Positions 39,601-54,029 of a stretch of DNA of 64,000 bases are shown here, one piece after another; position 1 is the first letter of the stretch; each line of letters begins with the position of its first letter. Source of the stretch: Gossypium raimondii (lineage: Eukaryota > Streptophyta > Magnoliopsida > Malvales > Malvaceae). The position numbers and the translations under genes are program-made. A model generated the notes under the pieces. It was not told the DNA's origin, searched no databases, and saw only the letters and a program-made list of their open reading frames with translations. Location of the stretch: contig NC_068575.1 of assembly GCF_025698545.1 (NCBI RefSeq), positions 62,195,980 to 62,259,979 on the forward strand, in the 5' to 3' direction.

Positions 39601-42360
39601 CATCATAAAGCATCTCAAAACACAAAATTTAAGTCCTCCGAATAATCTCCACTCTTTTCTTAACCTCTTTTTCTTTTTGAAAGTTCACGAAGTATAATAC
39701 AATCAAAATATAAGTACAAATACATGTCTGATTAACTATTTGGCGTTGAATCAAATTGTTACCATACAAGCAAACTAAAACAAGAACAAATAATCAAACT
39801 ATTAGAACACAAACTGATAACTAAATCAATCTGACTAACTAACTAAACTAAAATCCACAAATAAATGAAAAAAATTAAAACCCGCCTATTTTAATTTAAC
39901 ATAATATCTTTAATACTTAAAACCCAAGTCTCCATCTTTTTAAACATTTTCTTCTTTCTCTGGTTAGTTAATTACTTAATTTAATTTGAAAAAAATAAAA
40001 CCTTAATAACATAAGATTAAAAGGGGGGCAGCAACGTCATTTAATTAAATAACCATTGTTGTGGGGCCCCGTTTGGTTTTAAGCGGTATTCTTTTAACCG
40101 GGGATAGCCGGTTCACAAAAGGAATCGAATTGCCGCCGACTCTTCGGGTTTGGACACGCTAAACCCACACGCCATCCATGACACACGAAATCCACGCTCC
40201 CATAAACCCCGAAAATAATGTGGGAGATTACTTAATTTAAAGACGGATTTTTAATTTAATGTTTTAATACTTGAAATATATATATGTATGCATGAAAAGC
40301 GGTCCACATTTAGTGAGAAACACAGGAATTCAATGAAAAAGATTGGTCCCATGCATGCCTAGGAATTATAGACGCGAAAATCCCAAAAAGCCGACGAAAT
40401 AAAAAATTCGTAATATAAATAATTTTAGTTATAAATTTTATTTCACATATTGTCTTATAAAAGTGTTATTACTTAATAAACACTGACCTTTACTTTCTTT
40501 AATAAAAAAATACTGCTAATACTATTAGTAGCCTAAATTTCAGAGAAGCAAATAATAAAATATTATTCATTTTATACTAAAGGTATTATATTCAATGAAA
40601 AAAAGTATTATATTCTGTAATGTTTGACGGATTCACGTAATTATGAGATATAAGTTTATGTTATTCTAATATTCTTTAAATTGGATGATTATTTAATACT
40701 TTAATAATTCACATTTTTGAATTTCATAAGATATTTTGGTATTTAAATTTTTTAAACATATACGACTTTTTAATCTTATTTGCAAAATTAAAAAATTCAT
40801 TAATACCAAATAATAATTACTTTAAATTAATTACATTAATCAAGTTATGTGAATAAGGGTAAAATACTTAAAAAATAATAAAAGTTGAAATATTTGGTTT
40901 TTATAAAGGGAAATGGGGGGGGGGGGGGGTCCAAAATTTAGTCCCCACTGAAAGCCAATTTGAGAGAAATGATTAAATCAAGTTGGCTTTAAAAGGGATT
41001 CATGTGAATCATCCAACCTTGTAATAAACAGTTAAAAATGCATTTGTTCTCCAGAGATTTTTCAAAGATCTTCCATAATCTCATAAAGATTCTATCTTCT
41101 TGTGTGTTATAACTTCATTAAAAAAAAAAACCTTTTGATGGTTGGATTAGATGGTTGAATAGAAAAATCATGTTTTGATGAGTTTGATTAGTGGAGTGTA
41201 ATCGGAAATACAATAAATTATTGTAAATTGATAACAAATCGAGAATGGAACAAAAAAACCAATGGTTTAACCTCTTATAATTTTTTATTTAATTATTATT
41301 AAGTTAACAGTTTGACCGATTAAATAAAAATCTGTTGATGTAATAAATTTGATCACCATTTTATTTTTACATATTGATGTCCAAATTCAGATTCTATTCT
41401 TTGTTTAAATTTGTTTTGACTTAAATCTCGTTGAAGTGTGAGTCATGGATACACCTATCAATAAGTTGAGTCGAGGCCGCAACCTAGCTCCAACAAGATT
41501 TCAAGCCTAAACTCATTCAGATCAAAAAGTTGATTTCACTGTTCAAAAATTAATAAGGTATAAAAAGTATTTTATATTTAACAATTAAATTTAATTTAAA
41601 ATATTTTATTATTTAAATTTAATTCAGATTGATAAGAGACATGAAAAATCTTATCTAAACCTAACCCGATGATCTAGATTATCTCCGATTTGTAATTTGT
41701 TATTCTATCATATCACCTTTATAATTTGTAATAATTGATTTTTATCTATTAATTTTAATTGAATATATGATTAAATATTTTAAATTATTTAAAACTGTAT
41801 ATATATATATATTAAATATTTTTTTTTTAATTTCTTTGCTTAAAATCAAGCGACAATGAAGGATTCTCCCCTGGGCATGTGAAGAACGGCTGGTCGCTAA
41901 AAGTTTGGCACCATGTTATTAACATGATGTGTAATTGTTTTAATGATTTTTTTTCCAAATAAATTTGTGAGAATTTTGTCCTCTTCAGCAAAATTTTGTT
42001 TGCAATTAAGAATTTATGAAAAAAATACACCGACGAAAATTTTTATCATTATTAAATTAGTTTTATAAAAAAATTGAAATTGTTTTACATACATTTGCAT
42101 AAAATTTTAAAAAATTTAAGTTTGAAAAATGATTTACATGCATTACATTTTGCTAACAAGATCAAGCTTTTGATATTTTGATGGTTTAAGTTTGAGTTTC
42201 ATTGTATTTAAATCGGGGTGGATCTTTTCAGATTTATTTCAGTTTAAATCTTTTTACTCGTGAGTTTTGTTGATATTTAATTTAGTCTAAGTTTGAAAAT
42301 ATAAACTATTCAAATTATCACTTCATTATGTTTTGTAATACATTGTTCTAATTAAAACAA
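36603..42360. other. Gene-poor AT-rich region
   Basis: Nearly 6 kb without a supported gene. It holds a family C-like scrap at 37130-37310, a TA run at about 37805-37825, a GC-richer patch at 40022-40220 and a 15-base G run at 40915-40929. Open frames at 36810, 38858, 39473 and 41827 are short and AT-driven. Confidence 0.55.
40915..40929 (+). repeat. G15 homopolymer
   Basis: Fifteen G in a row inside AT-rich DNA, preceded by 'ataaagggaaat'. Likely unstable in length, and a spot where assemblies err. Confidence 0.9.
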
Positions 42361-42600
42361 TGGGTGAACTACTCTAGTAGTCACCCAACTATTAGTATTT
42401 TTTTGGGTCACTTAACTGTGAAAAATTACAAAATAATCACTCTACTATTCAGTTTTGTCTGTTTTGGTCACCGGTTGACTAACGGTGATAACTTTTAAAT
42501 TTTACATAATAGCATAACAGCAACTTTAACCTTGAACATTTATAAATTGTGTCAACGATAAGCACTCATATTTTATATATTTCGAACCCCTGTTGCTTTA
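42361..42600. repeat. Scrap of a dispersed repeat
   Basis: Stretch 'gtagtcacccaactatt' to 'ttggtcaccggttgact' with the theme 'gtcac..aact' and 'taacggtgataac', a pattern I recall from repeats in cotton-type genomes. Weakly supported. Confidence 0.3.
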
Positions 42601-43930
42601 CTTCTTATTGTTCCATGAGCGAAATATTGTGTTTTAGCTTCGTTTCTGCATTTAGTATTGTTTATGCATGCTTTGCTATTTTTCTCTATTTTTAGTTTGA
42701 TTTTATGTTAGTTGGTTACAAGTGAGTGTTTTTGTAACTTGAATTAGGTGGATATCAGCTTAGAAGGCAGTGTTGCGAGTCACAGTGAATGGAAGGAGTG
42801 TGTCTTAAAAAGGCCCAAACAAGGACGATCGAGCTGTGGCCTTACAACCCAACCCAGTATCTAGTGCCCCGAGCCTCGACTGTAGCACCGTTTCACCAAG
42901 CCACGACGCTACTTTTTATGCCTTATGGGTCTGTTCACTGTTTTAAAACTGAGATGCAAGGCTACTTCTGTCTTTTTAAGTATTTTAGTCTAAATCAAGT
43001 TTGTAACCCTAGTTTGAAATCATTTAAAACCCATAAACTCTATATATAGGATCGTAGAAAAGAGATGAATTATCTCCACTTTCAATTTTACTTCAATTTG
43101 GGTTTTATTTTCTTATGGATTGCTAAACTTTTCTTTTCTAGTTGAAGTAATATTTGAAGTTTGATTCCAAAAGTTTGTGAGAATTAAATGCTCTTAATCT
43201 ATTATTTGTTATCTGGTATTTGCATGTTTTCTGGTTTAATTACAATTGTTTAGGTTTGTTAAATATGTGGCTAGTATTTAATAACTTAGAGTAATTACTT
43301 TGTCAATTAGGTAATTAGTCAATTGATTGATTTCTAATAATTGTGACAACTGCATGATAATTTGTGTAGCATGGGCATGCGATTTAACTTAAATAAATCT
43401 TGATTGTGCGTTTGGTGGTTAGAATTACGTCTCTTTCGTTCTTAAGATTATTTATAAATTAAATTTCTAAGCGATTATTATAGGGTTGTTTGTTAATAAA
43501 GGAAGTAATTAATGATGATTGTCTTGATTATTGATAATGTAAGAAGAGTTTAAATTACTTGGCAATTGTCAGTAACTATGACCAATTTATAAAAGAACAT
43601 TGAAATTTATCTTTCCATCAATGATAAAACCTTTGAATCTAATGAAGAATTTACTTTGACTAGAAGTTTCATCTCATTGAATTTTCCCAAAACTTTGATT
43701 ATTACTCTCTTTATTTTTTTCTAAACCCTAATTTTAATTTTTAGTTTTCTTTAAACAAACCCTTTTTTATTTTATTTGTTTTAGTCGAAAGAATAAAATT
43801 TATACCAAATTTTGTGGATCCGATCCTACTTTCTACTAATTATTTTCCTTTAAGTAAGTTTTATTTTTGGCGCTTTACGACATTCAGTATAGTATTGATT
43901 CTAAAAATTTAACCTCAACATTTATATATT
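42600..43930 (+). mobile_element. LTR-retrotransposon fossil (probable Ty3/gypsy-type LTR remnant)
   Basis: Has the layout of a long plant LTR: a TATA-like 'aactctatatatagg' at about 43040, a T-rich downstream part, then 'tttttggcgc' at about 43865, resembling the start of the primer-binding region of gypsy-type elements. No coding region of an element follows. It is broken and old; ends were not fixed. Confidence 0.35.
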
Positions 43931-44508
43931 TACACATTGTGTAATTTAATCTTTTTAGCATTTCATTGTATTTGAAAATTATTAAAATTAAAAATAACTA
44001 AATTAAAAAATACAATTTATTTAATTTTAATTACATGTTATTTTCTTTGCAATCAGTTTAGTTTATAAAATAAATAAAATTACAAACCAACCAAATAAAC
44101 ACCATAAAATCCAATTATTTGACTTGTTCCAATTGGTGTACTTATAATCAGTACAAAACTAGGTGAAATTTTCCATTGAAAAAAAAAATCAAATCTATGT
44201 ATTTTACCATCAGTGTTAGAATATAGAATAAAATTTCTTGTCAATTAATTCCCTTTTGTTTTATTGTTTTGTTTGAGATTCTTTGCAATACAGAATGAAA
44301 GAACCCTTAAAAGCTTATCTAAATAATTATTCTATTTTTAAAAAATATTATTCTCTTGCTCTTTTGTATATTAATCAAATTTATTAAATAATCCTTAAGC
44401 TAGCAACATCAACTTTTTATGAACTTTATGCATGTTCTAATTCATTATATTCTGCTTTGCTTTCATGATTGCAAATTTATTAATTAATGTTTTAACTTTT
44501 CAGATTTA

Positions 44509-44534
44509 ATAATAATAATAATAATAATAATAAT
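44509..44534. repeat. (AAT)n microsatellite
   Basis: About eight to nine uninterrupted 'ata' units. Confidence 0.9.
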
Positions 44535-45277
44535 TTTCCTATATTTCATATCCAAACATTAATTATTTAACAATTATTAATTTAATTTTAGATTCTGTTT
44601 GATTTTTTATTTTAGATTTTTAAAATTGAGTGTTCTTAATTTTTTTTTGTAAATTGCATCAATATCATTATAATAAAAACTTATTTTAACTTATTTTAAG
44701 TGTAATAAAGAACAGAGGTGAGTGTAAAAATTTTTAAACTTATTTTAAGTGTTTTTCAGAGATTTTAGCTTTTTCAGCCCAAAAGTGTTTTTGACTGATA
44801 TTTTACTTTTTGACATTACTATTTCTTCTTCCAAATATAGTTTATATATTCTAATTAAATTTAATAAGTAATTAATATTAATTACTTAGAAATATTTAAA
44901 ATTAATATTATATATTAAAATATTAACAATAAGTCATAATAAATTATTTTTTATGTTTTTGCTAAAATATCATAATATTAACTAATTTGAACATTATTTA
45001 AATACATATTTGTTACTTTATAATATCATGTGTAAAATGGACATTTTATTTCTCAAAAGCACTTTTTAAGAGCAATACTAAACACTCAAATTTTTCAAAA
45101 GCACTTTTCAAAAGTATTGTCAAACTAGCCCTTAATCTCCACCTATAAACATTTACAACCCCAACATTATTTCAATATCATTGTAATGAAAAAATTATTT
45201 TGAGTTCATGTCAAGTTTCTTTTCAAAGTTTTTTTTTTTCATTTTTCTTAGAACAATTTTATTATAAATTCTAATCA

Positions 45278-45416
45278 TATCTGTTTTTTTTTTCAGAATA
45301 TTTAGAACTATCAATAGCCCCTCCCCAACTCTTAAATAAGAGGATAATGCGTTTCAACACACTCGAATCTGCGTTCTCCTGTACTGGCAATAATGTTCAT
45401 ATTAATCGAAGTATGT
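45278..45416. repeat. Dispersed repeat family B, copy 3
   Basis: Matches 3397-3539 and 32477-32638: 'cttaaataagaggataatgc', 'caacacactcgaatctgcg', 'ggcaataatgttcat'. Confidence 0.6.
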
Positions 45417-45764
45417 TATAATTATAGAATTAATGATGCTCTAAAATGTTTCTTTTAAAAATTCTATGTGTGAAGGAACATAATTAAAATCTCAACAATT
45501 TTATACAAATTGCTGCTCTTATGCTCTATTTTAAAAATAAAAATGTCACCTTAATTATGCAAAGTGCATTCATTGCATGTTTTATATTTATATATTTTCA
45601 TATAATTCTTAATTCTAAGATATAGGTATAACAACAATATCAATAGAATAAAAATTAATTGTCATGTAACAAAAATATATATCAAAATTAATTAAAAAGT
45701 TTGAGTTTCTTGCACACCTAATTGATTTTTTTTCATTTTAGTTAAAAGTTTCGATCCAAACTTT

Positions 45765-46130
45765 ATTAAGTCTATTTATTTATTTATAAATATCAAAATT
45801 ATACATGAACTTTGATTTAATGTATAATTTTATGTATGAACTTTGCTTTTGTATAATTTTATAAAAATTTGACATGATTTAATTTTCATAAATCAGTAGC
45901 AACATTATTGGATTGTCATCGTTTTATATATTGATGTATTGCATACATAAATAATTATATTAATCCAACGTGAAAATAAATTTACGTATTCATTTCTTTT
46001 AATTTGTAGAATTGAATCAAAATCAACATTTCATGTATACATAAACCATAATTCAAATTTCATGTATACGATTGCACCAAATTAAAATTCATATATCAAA
46101 ATTAGTGTATATATATATAATATTTATCTC
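45765..46130. repeat. Dispersed repeat family D, copy 1
   Basis: About 350 bases alignable with 49760-50112: 'aaaattatacatgaacttt', 'caacattattggattg', 'ataattatattaatccaac', 'tttcatgtatacataaacca'. The short copy at 49490-49665 has an inverted-repeat form. Confidence 0.65.
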
Positions 46131-46471
46131 TTTTAATGAGAAAAAACATCACAAAGTCTTTTATATATTATGCAGTGTTATTTCGTATTTCCATATTTGT
46201 TTTAGAATAATATTCGTCTAAAAATATTAAATTCATTTTTTATTTCTATTTACATATATTCACTGTTAGGAATAGTAGTTCAGCCAACTTAATGGGGCGT
46301 TATGAATGTTACGAAAAATATATTTATTTTTGGATAAATTACACAAATCATCATTTAGCTATAAAAAATTCATTTTAAGCATCCAAAAAAAATATTTACA
46401 ATTTAGGCATGCATATTACATATTTCATTAAAATCCCAAACAGAAATGGAATAATAATAATATTTTAAAAA

Positions 46472-46560
46472 TTACACATTTGATTTCTTTGTTTCATCGC
46501 CATGCTGTTCATCATCACCATCGTCAGAACCCACTCCAATAATTTCAATAGCGAGACATA
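46472..46560 (-). other. Possible coding scrap, acidic C-terminus
   Basis: Minus-strand reading gives LAIEIIGVGSDDGDDEQHGD followed by a short Lys/Ser tail and a stop. Codon use looks protein-like, but I can assign no family and see no upstream exon that fits. Confidence 0.25.
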
Positions 46561-46637
46561 AGAGTGGCAATTAATCCAATTAGTAATTCAACAAAGAAAG
46601 CTAGTGACTATTTCAAGAATATATATATATAAGCTGA

Positions 46638-46860
46638 TTATTCATAATCCATGCTTTCTATATGGGACACAGTGGCTCCAACCAAGGCTAATGGATTGGT
46701 AGAAAGGGTTTTGTTTCTCTTCAAAAAGGGTCCATTTAGAGAAGAATTACTTTCGAGGTCTTTTTCTTCCACATCAGCTTCAGCTTCCGTGGTGTTGGAA
46801 GTTTTTGGTTCTGACAAATGGTGATGGGAGAGGTAATGCCGAAGGAACCAGAGGTATAAT
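46638..46860 (-). pseudogene. Relic of the first exon of a CLC-type chloride channel gene
   Basis: The minus strand reads, in one open frame, an acidic Ser/Asn stretch, then NSSLNGPFLKRNKTLSTNPL, ALVGATVSHIESMDYE and a stop. This corresponds to the cytoplasmic N-terminus of plant CLC-a/b channels, where family members read PLLKRNRTLS..PLALVGAKVSHIESLDYE and then continue with INEND. Here the frame ends right after DYE with no splice donor, and no channel domain follows. There is no start Met in the open part. It is a truncated copy; the parent gene is not in this window. Confidence 0.75.
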
Positions 46861-47600
46861 TTTTAAAATAATAATATTATTTACAGAAAATTTCATTTTC
46901 ATTTAAGATTTTAACGGGTAATCAAAATATTTAATCATGCAACATGAATATTTAAATTGCAATAACTTCCTTTTAAAATACTTAAAATAAAAAAAAATTA
47001 AAGTTAAATAACTATCAATATAGTTTATCCAATAATTTGGTAAATTAAAAACTACATATTTTGAGTTTTTTTTAAAACTTGACAGCCAGCCACAGAGGAA
47101 AATAAAAGAGTTTGTTACCGTTTACCGGGTGTATCCGGTGAGAGATATTGGGCGGAAATAGCTAAGAGTTGTCAAATCAAAACAGGTTGTAGCAGGTAAC
47201 GTCAGTAGAGTAGAGACAGTTGCACAATCTGAACTACTTTTTTGCCCTTCTTAATTTATTCTCAACAGTGAGCACCGTAGACGACGGCGCTTTTTTTTTC
47301 AATTGGTTGTGGAGTGTTCGCCGTTGGATTATGTGGGTTCACTTAACACTTACATTGGTGAGGATTTTATTTCGAATACGTACGAAACCGTCAGCGTGCA
47401 GGCCACGTGATCGTACAATTTCTCAGAGAATGGAATGGGCTGCTGCAGGCTTTGCATTTATTGGCTGCCCTTCGCTTTTTCTCCCTCCTTTTTAACCTTT
47501 TCTTTTTCGGCCTTTCTTCTTTAGATTGGCCGGAAGAAAGAGTTCGAGTCGCCGGATCTACCGCCTCCTTGATGGTTCAACTTACATGAAAAATATAACG
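46861..47600. other. GC-richer patch beside the CLC relic
   Basis: 47090-47590 is clearly less AT-rich than its surroundings and contains 'gccacgtgatcg' and 'gacgacggcgc'. The two plus-strand frames (47220, 47407) look accidental. It may be the copied promoter or 5' leader that came with the CLC relic (minus strand); this is inference. Confidence 0.35.
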
Positions 47601-48693
47601 TTTTCACAGAAACGGATTAAAGTCATGCCGATTTTGGTTTCTCTGAAATAAAATATCAAATTTTGTATTCCTTTGTATTTAGGGTAAATGCACCATCAGT
47701 ATTATTTAATTAAAAAAGTTATAATTTAGTTATAATGTTTTTATTTAAATGATTAATGAATGATGACACTTATTTTATTGGTATGATAACCATTTTAGAA
47801 TTTGATTTTTATCACCCATTTATCATTTAATTTTTGAAAAATATATGATATAGTGTAAATTATACAAGGAAGTATTTTATATGGTATGATAAAATATTTA
47901 AAATAAATGAGACATATAACAATTTTTAAGTCTGCACATGAAATTTATAATTTGGGGAGGTAGGGCCTTGCCCTTGTATCAAGTCCGTAGTTGTTAGTTT
48001 GATTTTAATTAAATAAATTATTAAAATATTTTAAAAATCGATTACATCGATCTAATTTTAGTTGAATACATTTTTATTCCGATTTAACATATTCAAACGA
48101 TTCATGTTTGGAAATGTCTTTGGAAGGAATATTTACTTTTATTTCCCATAAGGGTTGTTATAATCAATAAATATTTGATTTCAACATCCCAACAGACTCT
48201 ATTTAATTTTGCTTCACAAGTTTGTAAGATTAGCATACAAAATTTATGAGCTTTGTGGCCAAAAATAAGTTGCATTGATTATGTTGTTTCAACAAATATT
48301 AACTGTATGCACCCCATTTATTAAACACAAATTGACCTTTATTTACACTTTGATTGTATTTTTACTCTTTAAACACTTATTTTTAAATTAAGTTTCATTT
48401 TTATTTTGTTTTTCAAAAATGTATGTTATTTTCATTGCTTTTAACTTTTTAATAAATATATCCAAAGGACAGGTTTTGGATGAAAGAATTTTAAATTCCA
48501 GACTCAACTTAACTCGAATTATTGTTTAAGAATAAATATTTTATTTTAAATTAATTATGATATATAAAATATTTTTAACTAATATAAAATGGGATAGTGT
48601 GTTGACAACTAATATAATATTTTATTTACTTATATATTATTTTAATCTAATTTTAAAAATCATCAGCATCCTTTTCTGTGTAAAGTTTAAGTC

Positions 48694-48948
48694 AAGATTG
48701 GAGTTAGAAATTTGTTTGGGGGTCAGAAATAAATTGTATGATTTTATCAGAATTGAAATGCAATTTAAGCATTTAATAGTTTATATTTTTGTAATTTTTA
48801 AAAGACTAGATTGAAATTTTTATCGTCTTGAGACAAAAATATAATTTTATCATGGACTAATTTAAAATTTTATAAATTTTAAAGAGTCAAAAGACGAATT
48901 TCTCATTTTAAAGGTAGAGTCCACTGCCAGCCCCCTTGTCACTGCCTC
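48694..48948. repeat. Dispersed repeat family C, copy 2
   Basis: Carries 'agtttatatttttgtaattt', 'aaaaatataattttatcatg', 'actaatttaaaattt' and ends in 'gccagcccccttgtcact', a richer end than copy 1 at 30672-30852. Confidence 0.5.
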
Positions 48949-49489
48949 TAGTTTAAGTGACCCAGGTTCGAAAAATAATGTTAGGAGAGTTTATTTTCCG
49001 TTTAAGATTTAATTCGATATAATTATCAAAAATAAAAATGTATAAAATTTGATAAGTTAAGCTTTTTTTACTAGATTGAGTTTCAATAATTTGAGTTGAG
49101 ATCTGATATTGTGTTCAACTGCTTGGTCGGTCGGTTTAGTTGATGGCCAAGAAAAATAATATTAATAATATTGATAACTCATGTAATTATTTTGAACTAA
49201 AAAATCAAAATAAAATAAAAGGACAATGAGGGCCATTATTTTGTACTTATTTTAGAGATAAGGAATAAAGATGGAATCATAAAGTAGGAATATGAATAAA
49301 CAAATTTCACCTTCTTTTGCTTCATTCTTTTCCCAAATGCCTTTTTTTTATTTTCTTGAAATTTGTGGATCACATCTATTTTAAGTGATAAACTTTTTAT
49401 ATATTTAAATACAGTTGAAATATTATATTTTTATAATTAAATTATTTTAAAATGAATTGGGAATTTTGTATTTAAGAAAATTAGGATAA

Positions 49490-49665
49490 ATCTTAAATTA
49501 CACATAAAATTTGATTTAATGTGCAATTGTATACGTAAACTTTAATTTGGTGCAATTATACACATGAAATTTTATGTATAAAATTACACAAAATTAAAGT
49601 TTATGCATATAATTGCACATTAAACCACAATACTCACGAATAATTTTGGGATTTATCCCTAAGAA
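49490..49665. repeat. Family D, short palindromic copy
   Basis: Begins 'aggataaatcttaaattaca' and ends 'ttttgggatttatcccta'. The interior 'taatgtgcaatt' is mirrored by 'aattgcacatta'. The halves are inverted copies, which suggests a MITE-like foldback element. Confidence 0.65.
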
Positions 49666-49759
49666 AATATTACTAACCAAGTATATCTATTAAATTCAAG
49701 TATTATTATTCAAAACTTCTTTTGAAAGTGATACGAAACAAACTTTCAAAAAATAAAAT

Positions 49760-50112
49760 AAGGTATAAATATCAAAATTATACATAAACATTGGCCCGAT
49801 GTGCAATGTCATACATAAAGTTTGATTTTGTTCCATTTAATGAATGAAATTTTGATTTGATTCAATTTTACAAATCACTAACAACATTATCGAATTAGCG
49901 TGCATTTTATGTTGATATATTGTATCTACAAACAATTATATTAACCCAATATCAAATAAATGTATGTATTCATTTATTTAAATGTGTATAATTGAATCAA
50001 AATCAAAGTTTCATGTATACTTATAAACCACAATTTAAATTTCATGTATATAATTACACCAAATCAAAATTCATGTATCAAATTACACTGGACCATGTAT
50101 AAATTTAGTATT
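49760..50112. repeat. Dispersed repeat family D, copy 2
   Basis: Aligns with 45765-46130 in order over about 340 bases and ends '...aaatttagtatttatctc'. Confidence 0.65.
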
Positions 50113-51458
50113 TATCTCAAAGAAGTAAAACACATAAGTATTTTCATGCACATATAACATTAAGTATTGATGTACAAAATGATGTGAGTAAGATTTTGTG
50201 ATATTTAATGGTTAAATTAACAATTTCAACAATGAAAGGATATGATTGATTAATATAATATCCATAATTTGAGGATGTAACTAAAACGTTTTAAAGTTTG
50301 AAGACCAATTTAAAATGACGATCATAATTTAGGAATGTTGGGTGAAATTAAATCAAAATTAAATCATGTATAAAAAATAAAAAATAAAAAATATCTTAGC
50401 TTATGATAATGGCATTGGCAGGATAAAATGATAAAAATACATGAGGTGTCCGATTTCAAAGTGCAATCGACCCAATCCCATGTTTAAATATGGGGGTGGA
50501 GACTGATATCAACATATGATATTTTCATTATTTCAAGAAAAAAATGGAATGTATAATTCATCAAAAATTTAAATGTAGAGAAAATAGTGGTTGTTTTTTA
50601 AGCATTTGAATTCACCAAATATATTTAAAATTGACAAAATTCACGTTATTTTGTTTGGGATTATTAATGCAAAATTTTGTTGTAAAATATATTAAAAATC
50701 ATATGGAATCCAAATTAAATTGACCCTCACTTGGAAATTAAACCTATATTAAAATGCTTCAGAAAGAAAACTATTTTATAAAAAATAAATAATCCCTATT
50801 ATAGATAGAGATGGAAGCACTAATTAAAAAGAAAAAGAGTTCACTAATTATATTTCTATCATTTATGTGTATGACATGTGGCATGAATGTAATCATTTTA
50901 TCAATCTACACATTTTATACATGCGTAAAGATCCTTTTATACAAATTATTTAAGGATGGACCATTCAAAACCTAAAAGCTGTCTTCTTTTTGAAAAGAAA
51001 ACCATGTTAAAAATAAAATGTGGTTAATTAAAATAACTTGATTTATTAATATAAAATTGAAGTGAATTTATAAAAGATTAAATTGCTTTAATTTAGACTT
51101 TAATCCAAATCAATTGAATTTAACAACCACTCTCACAAAACATATTTCTTTAAAAATCCATGCAAAAACATTAATCAAATTCAAAGACTCAATTCCTAAT
51201 GAAACCATATCAAGTACCAATCTAAACAAGAGAAATCTCCACACCCCAATAGTAATTATTGTCAAATGAGTGAACCCCCTCTAAAAATAAGAGACATGAT
51301 ACTTGTGCTTTCTTTGTCTAATTAAGAGCCCTTTCTCCTCAGTAGAAATAAATTTGATTTTTAGTACAAAAAAGAAAGATGTTTGATCCCAAAACATGTT
51401 CATCACTTTTAATCCAAAGCCACGAAACTTAGGGCTTAAAAACAAGACTACAAAAACA

Positions 51459-53812
<2,354 letters not shown>

Positions 53813-53904
53813 CGCTGCGAGAGTTTCAAGTAATGAAAGTGAAGAATCAGAAACTAAGTGAAAACAGAGAGTGAGAGGCGATGAAAATGTTTTAAGGCAA
53901 ATGC

Positions 53905-54029
53905 TAGGGTTTATACTTCACTTATATAGAACAAGAAGACGACTAGGGTTTATGGCATTTTTAAAATTTTTTTATGGGGTTTAAGCCCAAATTTGTATTA
54001 AAAAAAAAAACCCAACACATCAAAGCCCA
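53905..54029 (-). promoter_or_regulatory. Fibrillarin promoter: telo-boxes, TATA and site II motifs
   Basis: On the minus strand: telo-box AAACCCTA at 53912-53905 and again at 53951-53944, TATATAA at 53928-53922, TGGGCT site II elements at 53989-53984 and 54029-54024. Telo-box with site II is the known signature of plant ribosome-biogenesis and ribosomal protein promoters, linked to TCP factors and growth control. Confidence 0.75.

Larger units (their letters stand above)
43931..46470. other. Gene-poor AT-rich region with repeats
   Basis: Contains an ATA microsatellite (44509-44534), a family B copy (45278-45416) and a family D copy (45765-46130). No gene seen. Confidence 0.55.
47601..51458. 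other. Gene-poor AT-rich region with repeats
   Basis: Holds a family C copy (48694-48948) and two family D copies (49490-49665, 49760-50112). No gene seen; the right end is the 3' flank of fibrillarin. Confidence 0.55.

Noticed and set aside
42789-43049. 86-residue open frame
   Set aside because: Lies within the LTR-like fossil; its composition suits non-coding LTR sequence.
47220-47589. Two overlapping plus-strand frames in the GC-richer patch
   Set aside because: Low-complexity Phe/Leu runs, no family likeness; the patch is more likely promoter sequence.
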